From: an uncultured Oscillospiraceae bacterium
GTDB lineage: Bacteria; Bacillota_A; Clostridia; Oscillospirales; Acutalibacteraceae
NCBI GenBank assembly: GCA_910587995.1
Contig: CAJUNS010000004.1
Coordinates: 75,191 to 139,190, forward strand
Length of the DNA stretch: 64,000 nt
Direction of reading: 5' to 3'
The notes beneath the pieces were generated by a model. It searched no databases. It saw nothing but the letters and a program-made list of their open reading frames with translations, and had not been told where the DNA came from. A program made the position numbers and the translations under genes. Positions within the stretch are counted from its first letter, which is position 1. Each line of letters begins with the position of its first letter. This document shows positions 1-7,524 of the stretch, one piece after another.

Positions 1-1078
1 TTACATCCACCTCCCCCAAGGGCACGCCTCCGGCGGTAACCTGAGCCTGGTCCCAGCCCAAAGGCCCGGAAACCGGCAGGGCGAAGCCCTTGGCCAAAGC
101 CGCGGCCCGGCGCAGGTCCTCCCGGCTCAACTGGGAAAAGCGCCGTCCGCCCCAGCCCAAGGACTGGACCAGCTCCTGGCCCACCCGCAGGTTCATCACC
201 CCGGCGAAGAGCCCGCTGGCAGGGCGCTCCGGAAAAGAGGCGCACTGAGCCCGGAGAAAGGCCTCCAGCTCTCCGGCCTCCAGCTCCTCCGCCAAATCCA
301 GGCGCAGGGAAAGACTGTCCCCGGCCAGACCCCGCAGGCGGGCGGAAAGGTTCATCACGCAGATGCCGGACAGGCTGCCCTGGCCAAAGATCACCTCGCC
401 GCTTTCCGCCCCCAGCTCCCGGCCGCCCTGGCACAGCGCGGCCCGGGCCTTGCAGCGCATGCCCTTTAGGGGACGGGTCAGCCGCTCTGGCACAGCCAGC
501 CCCACCAGGGAAGGGCTCAGCCCGGTGACGCTGTGGCCAAAGCCTCTGGCCAGCTCATAGCCGGAGCCGGTGGAATGCTTGGGCGAGGCTTTGCCGCCGC
601 ATGCCAGCACCAAACGGGAGGCAAAGAGCCCTTGGCCCTCTCCTCCGGCCAGGCAAAAGCCCTCCCCCTGGACCCAGGCCCGCTCCACCCGGAAGTTCCA
701 GAGCATCTCCACCCCGGTGGCCTCGCAGGCAGACCAAAGGGCCTGCAGCACCGCCGCGGCTTGGAGGCCGCGGGGGTACACCCGGCCCTCCCCGTCCGTT
801 CGGGTCAGCAGGCCCAGTTTGTGAAACATCCTCACCACCCGCTCCCCAGGCCAGCGGGCCAGCAACGGAGCGGCCAAGGCCGCGTCCCCGTGGTAGTACT
901 CTGGGGCAATGTGCCGGTTGGTCAGGTTGCAGCGGCCGTTTCCTGTGGCCAGCAGCTTTTTTCCCGGCTTGGAGCTGCCCTCTACCAGAACCACGCCTCC
1001 GCCGCCCTGAGAAGCGGCCAGCGCCGCTGCCAGCCCGGAGGCCCCGGCTCCCACAATGACAGCCCGGCAGCGCTTCAC
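1..1078 (-). CDS. HI0933/BaiN-type FAD-dependent oxidoreductase, 3' end cut by window edge
   Basis: About 359 residues are present and the C-terminus lies outside the window. The start is the GTG at 1078, which overlaps the TGA of the upstream gene as GTGA. The N-terminus carries a dinucleotide-binding Rossmann motif (VGAGASGLAAALAA) and then the family signature TGNGRCNLTN at about residues 40-50. Near the cut end is TAGGVPLGEVD, the C-terminal FAD-contacting block of this family. Members are flavoproteins of about 400 residues known as HI0933-like or BaiN/RdsA; most have no assigned substrate, so only 'NAD(P)/FAD-dependent oxidoreductase' is justified. It is translationally coupled to the small membrane exporter before it. 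Confidence 0.85.
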   Translation of the reverse strand, partial: MKRCRAVIVGAGASGLAAALAASQGGGGVVLVEGSSKPGKKLLATGNGRCNLTNRHIAPEYYHGDAALAAPLLARWPGERVVRMFHKLGLLTRTDGEGRVYPRGLQAAAVLQALWSACEATGVEMLWNFRVERAWVQGEGFCLAGGEGQGLFASRLVLACGGKASPKHSTGSGYELARGFGHSVTGLSPSLVGLAVPERLTRPLKGMRCKARAALCQGGRELGAESGEVIFGQGSLSGICVMNLSARLRGLAGDSLSLRLDLAEELEAGELEAFLRAQCASFPERPASGLFAGVMNLRVGQELVQSLGWGGRRFSQLSREDLRRAAALAKGFALPVSGPLGWDQAQVTAGGVPLGEVDV

Positions 1079-1569
1079 AGCACCAGACCCAGCAGGCCGT
1101 AGGACAAAAGACACATAATCACGTCCGCGATCAGCGTACCCAGAGCCACGGAGAGCATGGCGGACTTAAAGTCCATCTTCATCAGCGCCGCCGCCAGAGA
1201 GCCGGTCCAAGCGCCGGTGCCGGGCAGTGGAATCGCCACAAAAATCATTAAGCCCAAGGTTTTGTAGCGGTTGATTTTTTCAAACTTGCTGCGCCCCTTG
1301 GCCTCCATGCGGTCCACCAGCTTGACGAAGCGTGTGTTGCGCATCCAATCAAAAATTTTGTTGATGAACAACAAAATAAACGGCACAGGCAAAATGGTTC
1401 CCACAAGGCAAATGAAAAAGGCTGGCAGCATTTGCAGGTCCAACAGTTTGGCGGCTAAAATACCGCCCCGCAGCTCAATAACCGGCATCAGGGAGAGCAA
1501 AAACACTGTGAGCCCAGCAGGGATGGTCTGACTAAAAAGCTGAACGAGTAGTTCTACTAGATGTTCCAT
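1075..1569 (-). CDS. Small multidrug export family membrane protein (COG2426-like)
   Basis: The 164-residue protein is almost entirely hydrophobic, with about four membrane segments and a short basic loop near the middle. The motifs MPVIELRGGI near the N-terminus and IPLPGTGAWTG at about residues 113-123 are typical of the 'small multi-drug export' family (Sm_multidrug_ex). The family name is historical and transport activity is not firmly shown for most members. The gene overlaps the downstream flavoprotein by 4 bp. A promoter can be read inside the end of the upstream deacetylase gene, leaving a leader of roughly 140 nt. The SD sequence is weak and far from the ATG. Confidence 0.85.
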   Translation of the reverse strand: MEHLVELLVQLFSQTIPAGLTVFLLSLMPVIELRGGILAAKLLDLQMLPAFFICLVGTILPVPFILLFINKIFDWMRNTRFVKLVDRMEAKGRSKFEKINRYKTLGLMIFVAIPLPGTGAWTGSLAAALMKMDFKSAMLSVALGTLIADVIMCLLSYGLLGLVL

Positions 1570-1719
1570 AGTTGTATTTATACATCCTTATCTGTTTTTT
1601 GGCAGCAAACAGCCGCTATTTTTCCTAACCCATGGTTTCACAAACCGGCGCGCCTATGTTTTTCGGAACCACATGCTGGCTCCGGTGTGGAAAAAGCGCA
1701 CCCATTCCCAATCCGCTAT

Positions 1720-1748
1720 ATTGTACCACAATTTACTTGCTATTGCAA
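1720..1748 (-). promoter_or_regulatory. Sigma-A type promoter for the small exporter operon
   Basis: On the minus strand TTGCAA (1743-1748) and TACAAT (1720-1725) are separated by exactly 17 bp. The -35 box lies over the last codons of the upstream deacetylase gene, so the exporter and flavoprotein can be transcribed on their own. Confidence 0.6.
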
Positions 1749-2573
1749 GTCTTTCTCCAGGTCTCCAAACCGGTATCCCAGGTCCTCCCATTTGCCCAGC
1801 AGCTCATCCAAAATCTCCCCGTTGGTTTGGGACGTGCTGTGCAGCAGCACCACCGCGCCGGGATGAACCCGGGGCAGCAGCTTATCGTAAGCCTGCTGGG
1901 GCGTGGGCTGGTCGTTTTCGTACCAATCCACATAGGCCAGGCTCCAAAAAACCGTCTTATACCCCAGCTTCTGGGCCATTTTCAGGTTGCTCTCGCAAAA
2001 CTTCCCCTGGGGCGGCCGGTAGAGCTTGGGCATAGCGGTCCCGGTGATCTCCTGATAGAGCGCCTCGTTTTTCTCCAGCTCCGCCCGAAAGCTGGCCTCG
2101 TCCCCAATGGCCGACATGTCCGGGTGGCTGTAGGTGTGGTTGCCAACGGTGTGGCCCTCCTCCACCATGCGGCGGACCAAGTCCGGCTGGGTCTCAAAAT
2201 AGTTGCCCACCAAAAAGAAAACAGCCTTAACATTGTGCTTTTTTAGGGCGTCCAATATTTTTTCTGTGCTGCCGTTTTCAAACCCCGCGTCAAAGGTCAG
2301 GTACAGCACCTTTTCCTCTGTTTCCATGCGGTAGACGCTGTCGAACCCGGCCAGATACTCCGCCGTGGCGTTGGCCACAGGCGGCTGGCCCTCCTGCTGG
2401 AAGCTCAGCCCCCAGTTGGTAACCTCCCCTGAGGCCGCCAGGGTTTTGGCAGCCTCCAAAGCCTCCCGCCCGCCTCCCAGCTCGTAAAGGGCGGCTAGGG
2501 AGAGAAGCAGCGCCACAGCCCCCAGGGCCAGCGTGGACCAGTGCTTTTTGAAAAAAGATTGATACTTGTTCAT
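1740..2573 (-). CDS. Polysaccharide deacetylase, PdaA-like
   Basis: The 277-residue protein has an N-terminal membrane anchor or signal peptide (about residues 13-30) followed by an exported NodB-type domain. Visible motifs are LTFDAGFENG (metal and catalytic Asp), HTVGNHTYSHPDMS (the metal-binding H-x3-H type motif) and YRPPQGKF. The 'TFDaGYENG' form and overall length match the PdaA subfamily, which removes the acetyl group from muramic acid during delta-lactam formation in spore cortex peptidoglycan. Assignment to cortex formation is inference; a vegetative peptidoglycan or polysaccharide role is possible. It is divergent from the two-component pair at 2799. Confidence 0.85.
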   Translation of the reverse strand: MNKYQSFFKKHWSTLALGAVALLLSLAALYELGGGREALEAAKTLAASGEVTNWGLSFQQEGQPPVANATAEYLAGFDSVYRMETEEKVLYLTFDAGFENGSTEKILDALKKHNVKAVFFLVGNYFETQPDLVRRMVEEGHTVGNHTYSHPDMSAIGDEASFRAELEKNEALYQEITGTAMPKLYRPPQGKFCESNLKMAQKLGYKTVFWSLAYVDWYENDQPTPQQAYDKLLPRVHPGAVVLLHSTSQTNGEILDELLGKWEDLGYRFGDLEKDLQ

Positions 2574-2661
2574 GGGTCATCCCCCCGTTTGGTACAAAAT
2601 ATGAGGACTTCCCGGCAGACAGAACCAAAGCCTTGATTTCTTTGGGAAGATGCTGTATGAT

Positions 2662-2708
2662 TTCTGTAAGAAATTCCTGACGCTTTTGTAAGATTCAAAG
2701 GCTATACT
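2662..2708 (+). promoter_or_regulatory. Promoter with paired TGTAAG response-regulator sites
   Basis: Upstream of the response regulator gene two TGTAAG hexamers (2665-2670 and 2687-2692) are repeated in the same orientation 22 bp apart. The second lies where a -35 box would be, and TATACT (2703-2708) follows as the -10. No good -35 is visible, as expected for an activator-dependent promoter. The 22-bp step (two helical turns) suits OmpR-family dimers. The same arrangement with the same spacings occurs at 35791-35837. Confidence 0.6.
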
Positions 2709-2798
2709 AATACATAAGGAAAGCTGGGAGCGGGACGCTGGGGCGGGAAGCTGCCGCCCACCCTGGCGCTTTCATTTTTTTGCCGGGAGGTTTTTTAT

Positions 2799-3503
2799 AT
2801 GGACAACGAGAGCAAAAACATCCTTGTGGTAGACGATGACCGGGAAATTGTGCGGGCCATTGCCCTCACTTTAGAGGCCGAGGGCTATACGGTCCTCAAG
2901 GCCTACGACGGTCTGGAGGCCCTGGACCTGGTCACCACCAAAAACATCCATCTGGTCATCATTGACGTGATGATGCCCAAGCTGGACGGACTTTCCGCCA
3001 TTATGCGCATCCGCGACGGAAAAAATCTGCCCATCATCGTCCTCTCCGCCAAAAGCGAGAACAGCGACAAGATTTTAGGCCTCTCCATGGGCGCGGACGA
3101 CTATGTGACCAAGCCCTTTAACCCCATGGAGCTGGCCGCCCGGGTCAAGTCCCAGCTGCGGCGCTACACCAGCCTGGGGGACATTAACTCCCGGGGGGAA
3201 AACGTCATCCTCAACGGGCGGCTGCGCTTCAACCTGGACGAGCATGTGCTTTACGCGGACAACGAGCCCGTGAAGCTCACCGCTACGGAGACGAAAATTG
3301 TGGAACTGTTAATGCGCAACCCAGGCCGCATTTTTCCGGCGGAGGAGATCTACAGCAAAATCTGGAACGAGTCGGCCTATTCCACAGAGAACACGGTCAT
3401 GGTACACATCCGGCGCATCCGGGAGAAGATTGAGATTAATCCCAGCGAGCCGGAATACTTAAAGGTGGTGTGGGGCATTGGATACAAATTTGAAAAGCAC
3501 TGA
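2799..3503 (+). CDS. OmpR-family response regulator, VanR-like
   Basis: The protein has 234 residues. Residues 1-120 form a receiver domain: the acidic pair in VVDDDRE, the phospho-acceptor Asp in VIIDVMMPKLDG, the conserved Ser in VLSAKSE and Lys in VTKPF are all present. Residues about 135-232 form a winged-helix DNA-binding domain (LTATETKIVELLMRNPGRIF, then VHIRRIREKIE and VVWGIGYKFEK). An SD (GGGAGG) precedes the ATG. It overlaps the kinase gene by 26 bp. The leader has TGTAAG direct repeats, so autoregulation is likely. The signal is unknown; VanRS-type systems often respond to cell-wall stress. Confidence 0.9.
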   Translation: MDNESKNILVVDDDREIVRAIALTLEAEGYTVLKAYDGLEALDLVTTKNIHLVIIDVMMPKLDGLSAIMRIRDGKNLPIIVLSAKSENSDKILGLSMGADDYVTKPFNPMELAARVKSQLRRYTSLGDINSRGENVILNGRLRFNLDEHVLYADNEPVKLTATETKIVELLMRNPGRIFPAEEIYSKIWNESAYSTENTVMVHIRRIREKIEINPSEPEYLKVVWGIGYKFEKH

Positions 3504-5181
3504 GCATCCCCGGCGCAACACCTTTGCGGGGCTGCTCTCCTGGGTCAGCCTGCTGCTGATTCTCTGCGCGGCCTGCTGCGCGGCTATTTTCTTCTTGATG
3601 GTGCTGGCTAATCCCCGCACCCTGGACTATGCCGCCAGCCACTTGCAGCAGTTCGCGGGAAGCCCCTCCCCCACCCTGCCTGATCTGGAAGGGGCCTTTG
3701 TAGAGGCCAAGCCCCACGAAGAGATGGTCTACACCCATACGGTGCAGATCATCAGCGCCCTGGCCATTCTGCTGACAGCTTTGGTGCTGGTCTTCCTCTT
3801 CCGGCAGGACCGCTACGCCTTTGAGGAGATGGTCGCCCGGGGGCTGGGCCGGGTCTGGGTGGAGCTGAAGCTGGCCGCGCTGGTGATGATCCTGATGATG
3901 TGCATGACCGCCCTGGCCTGGGGCAGCGCGGCGGAAAAAGCCTTTGGCATCACCATTGCCTGCGTGCTCACGGTCTACCTGCTGTGCCTGGACGTAAGCC
4001 GGAACCGGCGGTTTTTCGGGCACAACATCATCCACTCCGTCCTCGTCCGGGTAAACGATTACCACGGCATGACCACCTTTCAGCAGCGGGCGGTGCGGCG
4101 GGCCTACGCCACCATTGCCATTGTGCTGGCGTTAATCGTCCTGGGCGCGGCGGGCTTCGGCGTGGCCATGAACTTCCTCTATGGACACGAGGGCTATAGA
4201 AAGCTGGCCCTTGCCATCCCCCTTACCGCCGTTGTGGGCATTACCGGCACGGTGTGGTGGTACATTCTGGCCCTCAAGCGGGACCTGTCGGACTGGAACC
4301 TTTTGATGGACCAGATCACCGAGATGTACGGCGGCGACCTGAACGCGGTGAACCATGTGCCCCCCACCTCCAACCTGTACGACTGCGCCATGCAGCTGAA
4401 CATGATCCGCACCGGGGTGCAGAAGGCGGTAGAGGAGGGCACCAAAGCGGACCGTACCAAAATTGAGCTGATTACCAACGTGTCCCACGACATTAAAACC
4501 CCTCTGACCTCCATCATCAGCTATGTGGAGCTGCTGAAAAAAGAGGACCTGCCCCCCGCGGCGGCGGATTATGTGAGCACCATCTCCCAAAAAGCCCAGC
4601 GGCTCAGCAGCATTGTGCAGGACGTGTTCGAGGTGAGCAAGGCGGCCACAGGGAACATCAGCCTAAACCTGGACGACCTGGACGTGGGGCGGCTGCTGCG
4701 GCAGACCTTTGTGGAGATGGAGGAGACCGTCCAGCGGTCCCAGCTCCAGTGGCGCATTGATATTCCGGAGGCCCCCATGCTCATCCACGCCGACGGCCAG
4801 CGGCTGTACCGGGTTTTTCAAAACCTCATCCGCAACTGCGCCCAGTACGCCCTGGAGGGCTCCCGAGTCTATGTAACTCTCTCCGCCCAGGCGGGGCTGG
4901 CCCAGGTAACCGTGCGCAATGTCTCCCGCACGGAGATTACCATGAACGGCGAGGACCTGACCGCCCGGTTCGTCCGGGGGGACCAGAACCGCACCACCGA
5001 GGGCAGCGGCCTGGGGCTCTCTATTGCCAAAAGCTTTACCGAGGCCTGCGGCGGGCACTTCTTTGTGCGCACCGACGGGGATCTGTTTATTGTGACGGTG
5101 CAGTTTTCTTTGGTGGAACCCAAAGAACCGGCGCTCTATTTAGAGCCGGAGGAAACAGCCTCCGCCGCGGCTCCGGACTAA
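3478..5181 (+). CDS. Membrane sensor histidine kinase, partner of the 2799 regulator
   Basis: The protein has about 567 residues if the TTG at 3478 is the start; the TTG at 3490 is an alternative. It has an N-terminal membrane segment, a short extracytoplasmic loop, and several more membrane segments to about residue 275, giving a multi-pass sensor region. The HisKA phospho-acceptor region reads NVSHDIKTPLTSIISY at about residue 340, followed by an ATPase domain with an N box (LIRNCAQYA) and a G box (GSGLGLSIAKS). It overlaps the response regulator gene, which indicates co-translation. The multi-pass input region is longer than in classic VanS. Confidence 0.9.
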   Translation: MDTNLKSTEHPRRNTFAGLLSWVSLLLILCAACCAAIFFLMVLANPRTLDYAASHLQQFAGSPSPTLPDLEGAFVEAKPHEEMVYTHTVQIISALAILLTALVLVFLFRQDRYAFEEMVARGLGRVWVELKLAALVMILMMCMTALAWGSAAEKAFGITIACVLTVYLLCLDVSRNRRFFGHNIIHSVLVRVNDYHGMTTFQQRAVRRAYATIAIVLALIVLGAAGFGVAMNFLYGHEGYRKLALAIPLTAVVGITGTVWWYILALKRDLSDWNLLMDQITEMYGGDLNAVNHVPPTSNLYDCAMQLNMIRTGVQKAVEEGTKADRTKIELITNVSHDIKTPLTSIISYVELLKKEDLPPAAADYVSTISQKAQRLSSIVQDVFEVSKAATGNISLNLDDLDVGRLLRQTFVEMEETVQRSQLQWRIDIPEAPMLIHADGQRLYRVFQNLIRNCAQYALEGSRVYVTLSAQAGLAQVTVRNVSRTEITMNGEDLTARFVRGDQNRTTEGSGLGLSIAKSFTEACGGHFFVRTDGDLFIVTVQFSLVEPKEPALYLEPEETASAAAPD

Positions 5182-5220
5182 ATGGCCCCGCCGGATTATG
5201 TTTCAAAAGGAGGGTTTGAC

Positions 5221-5724
5221 ATGCCAAAGCTTATTATTCTGCGGGGCAACTCCGGCAGCGGGAAAACCACCGTGGCCAAAGCCTTACAGGAAAAGTTTGG
5301 CCCCAACACCATGCTCCTCTCTCACGACATGGTCCGTATGCAGATTCTGCATGTATGGAGCCGGGAGGGCGTGGAGAAATCTCTGCCCTTGATGATCCAG
5401 CTGCTGCGCTATGGGCGGCGGCACTCGGAGGCCACGATATTGGAGGGCATCCTGCCCACGGCGGACTATCTTCCCTTATTCGAAGCCGCTGTAGAGGAAT
5501 ACGGGCCTCATATCTTTGCCTACTACTATGACCTGCCCTTTGAGGAGACCCTGCGCCGCCACCATACCAAGCCCAACCGGGATGCGTTTGGCGAAGCGGA
5601 GATGCGCCGCTGGTGGCTGGGAACAGATCTGCTGCCCAATATCCCGGAGAAAATTTTCACCCCGGAGCTGACTCTGGAAGAGGCGGTGGAGCGGATCTGC
5701 CGGGACATTGCGCTGGAGGCATAA
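5221..5724 (+). CDS. P-loop kinase (AAA/zeta-toxin-like small kinase)
   Basis: The ATG at 5221 is chosen because a strong SD (AAAGGAGG) lies just before it; an in-frame ATG at 5182 has none. The 167-residue product starts KLIILRGNSGSGKTT, a Walker A P-loop, and continues with a LSHDMVRMQIL segment and an ILEGILP strand typical of nucleotide or small-molecule kinases. A basic pair RRHHTKPNRDAFGEAEMRRWW resembles a lid region. Substrate cannot be predicted. It follows the histidine kinase by 39 bp and ends before a strong terminator, so it is probably the last gene of that operon. Confidence 0.75.
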   Translation: MPKLIILRGNSGSGKTTVAKALQEKFGPNTMLLSHDMVRMQILHVWSREGVEKSLPLMIQLLRYGRRHSEATILEGILPTADYLPLFEAAVEEYGPHIFAYYYDLPFEETLRRHHTKPNRDAFGEAEMRRWWLGTDLLPNIPEKIFTPELTLEEAVERICRDIALEA

Positions 5725-5728
5725 CAAC

Positions 5729-5766
5729 AAGAACCCCACTTGACACAGGCTTCAAGCGGGGTTCTT
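5729..5766. terminator. Bidirectional intrinsic terminator between convergent genes
   Basis: The arms AAGAACCCC (5729-5737) and GGGGTTCTT (5758-5766) pair perfectly, and CTTGA/TCAAG extends the stem inside with one mismatch. Because the outer arm is A/T rich on both sides, it can serve both the kinase operon and the convergent esterase gene. Confidence 0.8.
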
Positions 5767-5785
5767 TCTATACCTCCATGCTGGA

Positions 5786-6772
5786 TTATTCAGCACATTC
5801 CAGTCCCAGTACTTCACCCAGCCAGGCTTTGGCCAACTGGGGCCAGATTTCTACCTGGCGGCAGTCCTTTTCCAGCTGGGCCCGGCAGGCTGGGTCCGCC
5901 TCCTGGGGCAGGGCGAAAAATCCGTCCAGGGCATGGGGAGCCACACCGGGAAGCGCGCCGGAACGGGCGGCCTCCCGCAGCTTTACCAGCTGCTCCGTGG
6001 TGTAGGGCTCCCCAAAGTCCGACCGGAGCCAGGCCTCATTGGCCAAAGCCAGCCCATGCTGGCCTTTGGTAAACACATGGTGGGCAAAGTCCACCCCAGC
6101 GGCCCGGCAGGCCTGGGCGAAGAGGTAACTGTTTTCTACCGGCACGGCCCCGTCCCCGGCGGTCTGCCAGAGGAAGCAGGGGGGCGTGCGGGGGCCCACA
6201 TGGTTTTCCAGACTCATGTAGGCCAGGGCCTCGGGGGAGGCATCCGGGCCCAGCAGGTTTTCAAAGGAGCCCCGGTGGGCGTATTCCCCGGCGGTAATCA
6301 CCGGGTAGCTGAGGATGGCCCCATCGGGCCGGTTGGAGAAAGCGGCGTAGGCCGGGTCCGGGTCCGGTACGTCCGGCCAGTGGACGCACAGGCTGGCGCA
6401 GAGGTGCCCCCCGGCGGAGAAGCCGCAGATGGCCAGCCGGTCCGGGTCGATGTGAAACCCCGCGGCGTTTTTCCGCACAAAGCGCACCGCCCGGGACAAG
6501 TCCCCCAGAGGCTGCATCCCCAGAGGGGCGCTGCCCAGGGGGTTCACCGTGTAGGTTAAAACAAAGGCGTTATACCCAGCCTCATAAAAGCTTTCCGCCA
6601 CAGGCCCGCCCTCGCTGGGGGCCACAAAGCAGTAAGCGCCCCCGGGCGCCACCACCATGGCCGGGCGGGGCTTGGCGTCCGGGTGGACATAGCCCGTTAA
6701 AAAGGGCACAAAGCCGCCGGACATGGGGTAGGCATATTCGTTTTCCTGCCAGAGAATGTACTTTTCATGCAT
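5786..6772 (-). CDS. Alpha/beta hydrolase, carbohydrate-esterase-like
   Basis: The 328-residue protein has no signal peptide. It shows an oxyanion-type VAPGGAY motif at about residues 41-47, the nucleophile elbow GFSAGGH with Ser near residue 119, and a C-terminal TKGQHGLAL that would supply the catalytic His. An acidic residue before it (AGDGAVPVENS) fits the third triad member. This pattern matches cytoplasmic esterases of the BD-FAE or acetyl-xylan-esterase type that deacylate imported oligosaccharides. The substrate is not visible. It is a single gene, convergent with the kinase at 5221 and divergent from the sigma factor gene. Confidence 0.8.
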   Translation of the reverse strand: MHEKYILWQENEYAYPMSGGFVPFLTGYVHPDAKPRPAMVVAPGGAYCFVAPSEGGPVAESFYEAGYNAFVLTYTVNPLGSAPLGMQPLGDLSRAVRFVRKNAAGFHIDPDRLAICGFSAGGHLCASLCVHWPDVPDPDPAYAAFSNRPDGAILSYPVITAGEYAHRGSFENLLGPDASPEALAYMSLENHVGPRTPPCFLWQTAGDGAVPVENSYLFAQACRAAGVDFAHHVFTKGQHGLALANEAWLRSDFGEPYTTEQLVKLREAARSGALPGVAPHALDGFFALPQEADPACRAQLEKDCRQVEIWPQLAKAWLGEVLGLECAE

Positions 6773-6914
6773 CAGAGAAAACTCCCTTCATCCAGCCGGT
6801 TGAAAAAACGTCATACAAACACGGCGAACCACCCCGGCCAAGCGGCCCCCTTTTTCATTATAGGGCCATTGGAAGGGTGGCGCAAGCCCTTTCCGGAAAA
6901 AATTTCTCCGAGTT

Positions 6915-6945
6915 TGAAACCTTTTCCCCCTCCCCCGCGCCTAAT
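6915..6945 (+). promoter_or_regulatory. Putative autoregulated ECF-sigma promoter
   Basis: TGAAACCTTTT (6915-6925) and CGCCTAAT (6938-6945) resemble the bipartite 'GAAAC ... CGTCTAAT' promoters of group 30 (SigV-type) ECF factors. The pair lies about 45 bp before the sigma gene, where an autoregulated promoter would be expected. No normal sigma-A promoter is evident here. Confidence 0.5.
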
Positions 6946-6990
6946 AGGTGTAAAAGCTTTTAGAGACGTTCTGCAGAAAGGAGTGATTGC

Positions 6991-7524
6991 ATGCCGTTTG
7001 CTATGGAAAGGCTGGTGCGCAAGGCTCAATTCGGAGACAAAGAAGCGTTCATCGCGCTGATGGAATCCCAGAAGCTGTCAATGAGCCGGGCCGCTCTGGC
7101 GGTTCTGCGCAACCAGGAGGACGCCGCCGACGCGGTGGCGGAAACCGTTATGGAGGCCTTTGCCCAGCTGCACACCCTGCGCCAGCCGGCCTATTTCAAA
7201 ACCTGGCTGACCCGGGCACTGATCTGCAACTGCTATGACATTCTGCGCCAGCGCCGGCGGTTTGTGCCTTTGGAGGATATTCCCGAGCCCGCCGGGGGCG
7301 AGCCGGACGACCAGGCTTTGGACGTGCGGGAAAGCCTTGCCGCTTTGGCGGAAAATGACCGGCTGGTGCTGACCCTGCACTATTTGGACGGCTTGAAGGT
7401 CAAGGAGATCGCCAAGGTTCTGGGGGTCAAAGAGGGGGCGGTAAAGTCCCGGCTGATGCGGGGACGGAACCGGCTGCAAAAAATATATTTGGAGAGAGAG
7501 GGGAATCCTTGTGAAGCAAAATAG
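6991..7524 (+). CDS. ECF RNA polymerase sigma factor (SigV-like)
   Basis: The 177-residue protein has sigma region 2 (FIALMESQKLSMSRAALAVL through AFAQLHTLRQPAYFKTWLTR) and sigma region 4 (LTLHYLDGLKVKEIAKVLGV, then GAVKSRLMRGRNRL). It lacks regions 1 and 3, as in ECF factors. The ATG at 6991 has a good SD (AAAGGAG, 7-nt spacing). The downstream membrane protein starts inside its last codons, which is typical of a sigma factor and its regulator. Confidence 0.92.
   Translation: MPFAMERLVRKAQFGDKEAFIALMESQKLSMSRAALAVLRNQEDAADAVAETVMEAFAQLHTLRQPAYFKTWLTRALICNCYDILRQRRRFVPLEDIPEPAGGEPDDQALDVRESLAALAENDRLVLTLHYLDGLKVKEIAKVLGVKEGAVKSRLMRGRNRLQKIYLEREGNPCEAK

Noticed and set aside
1570..1719. Possible riboswitch in the leader of the small exporter gene (for example guanidine or fluoride type)
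   Set aside because: The leader is long enough, but I found no conserved core of any riboswitch I know.
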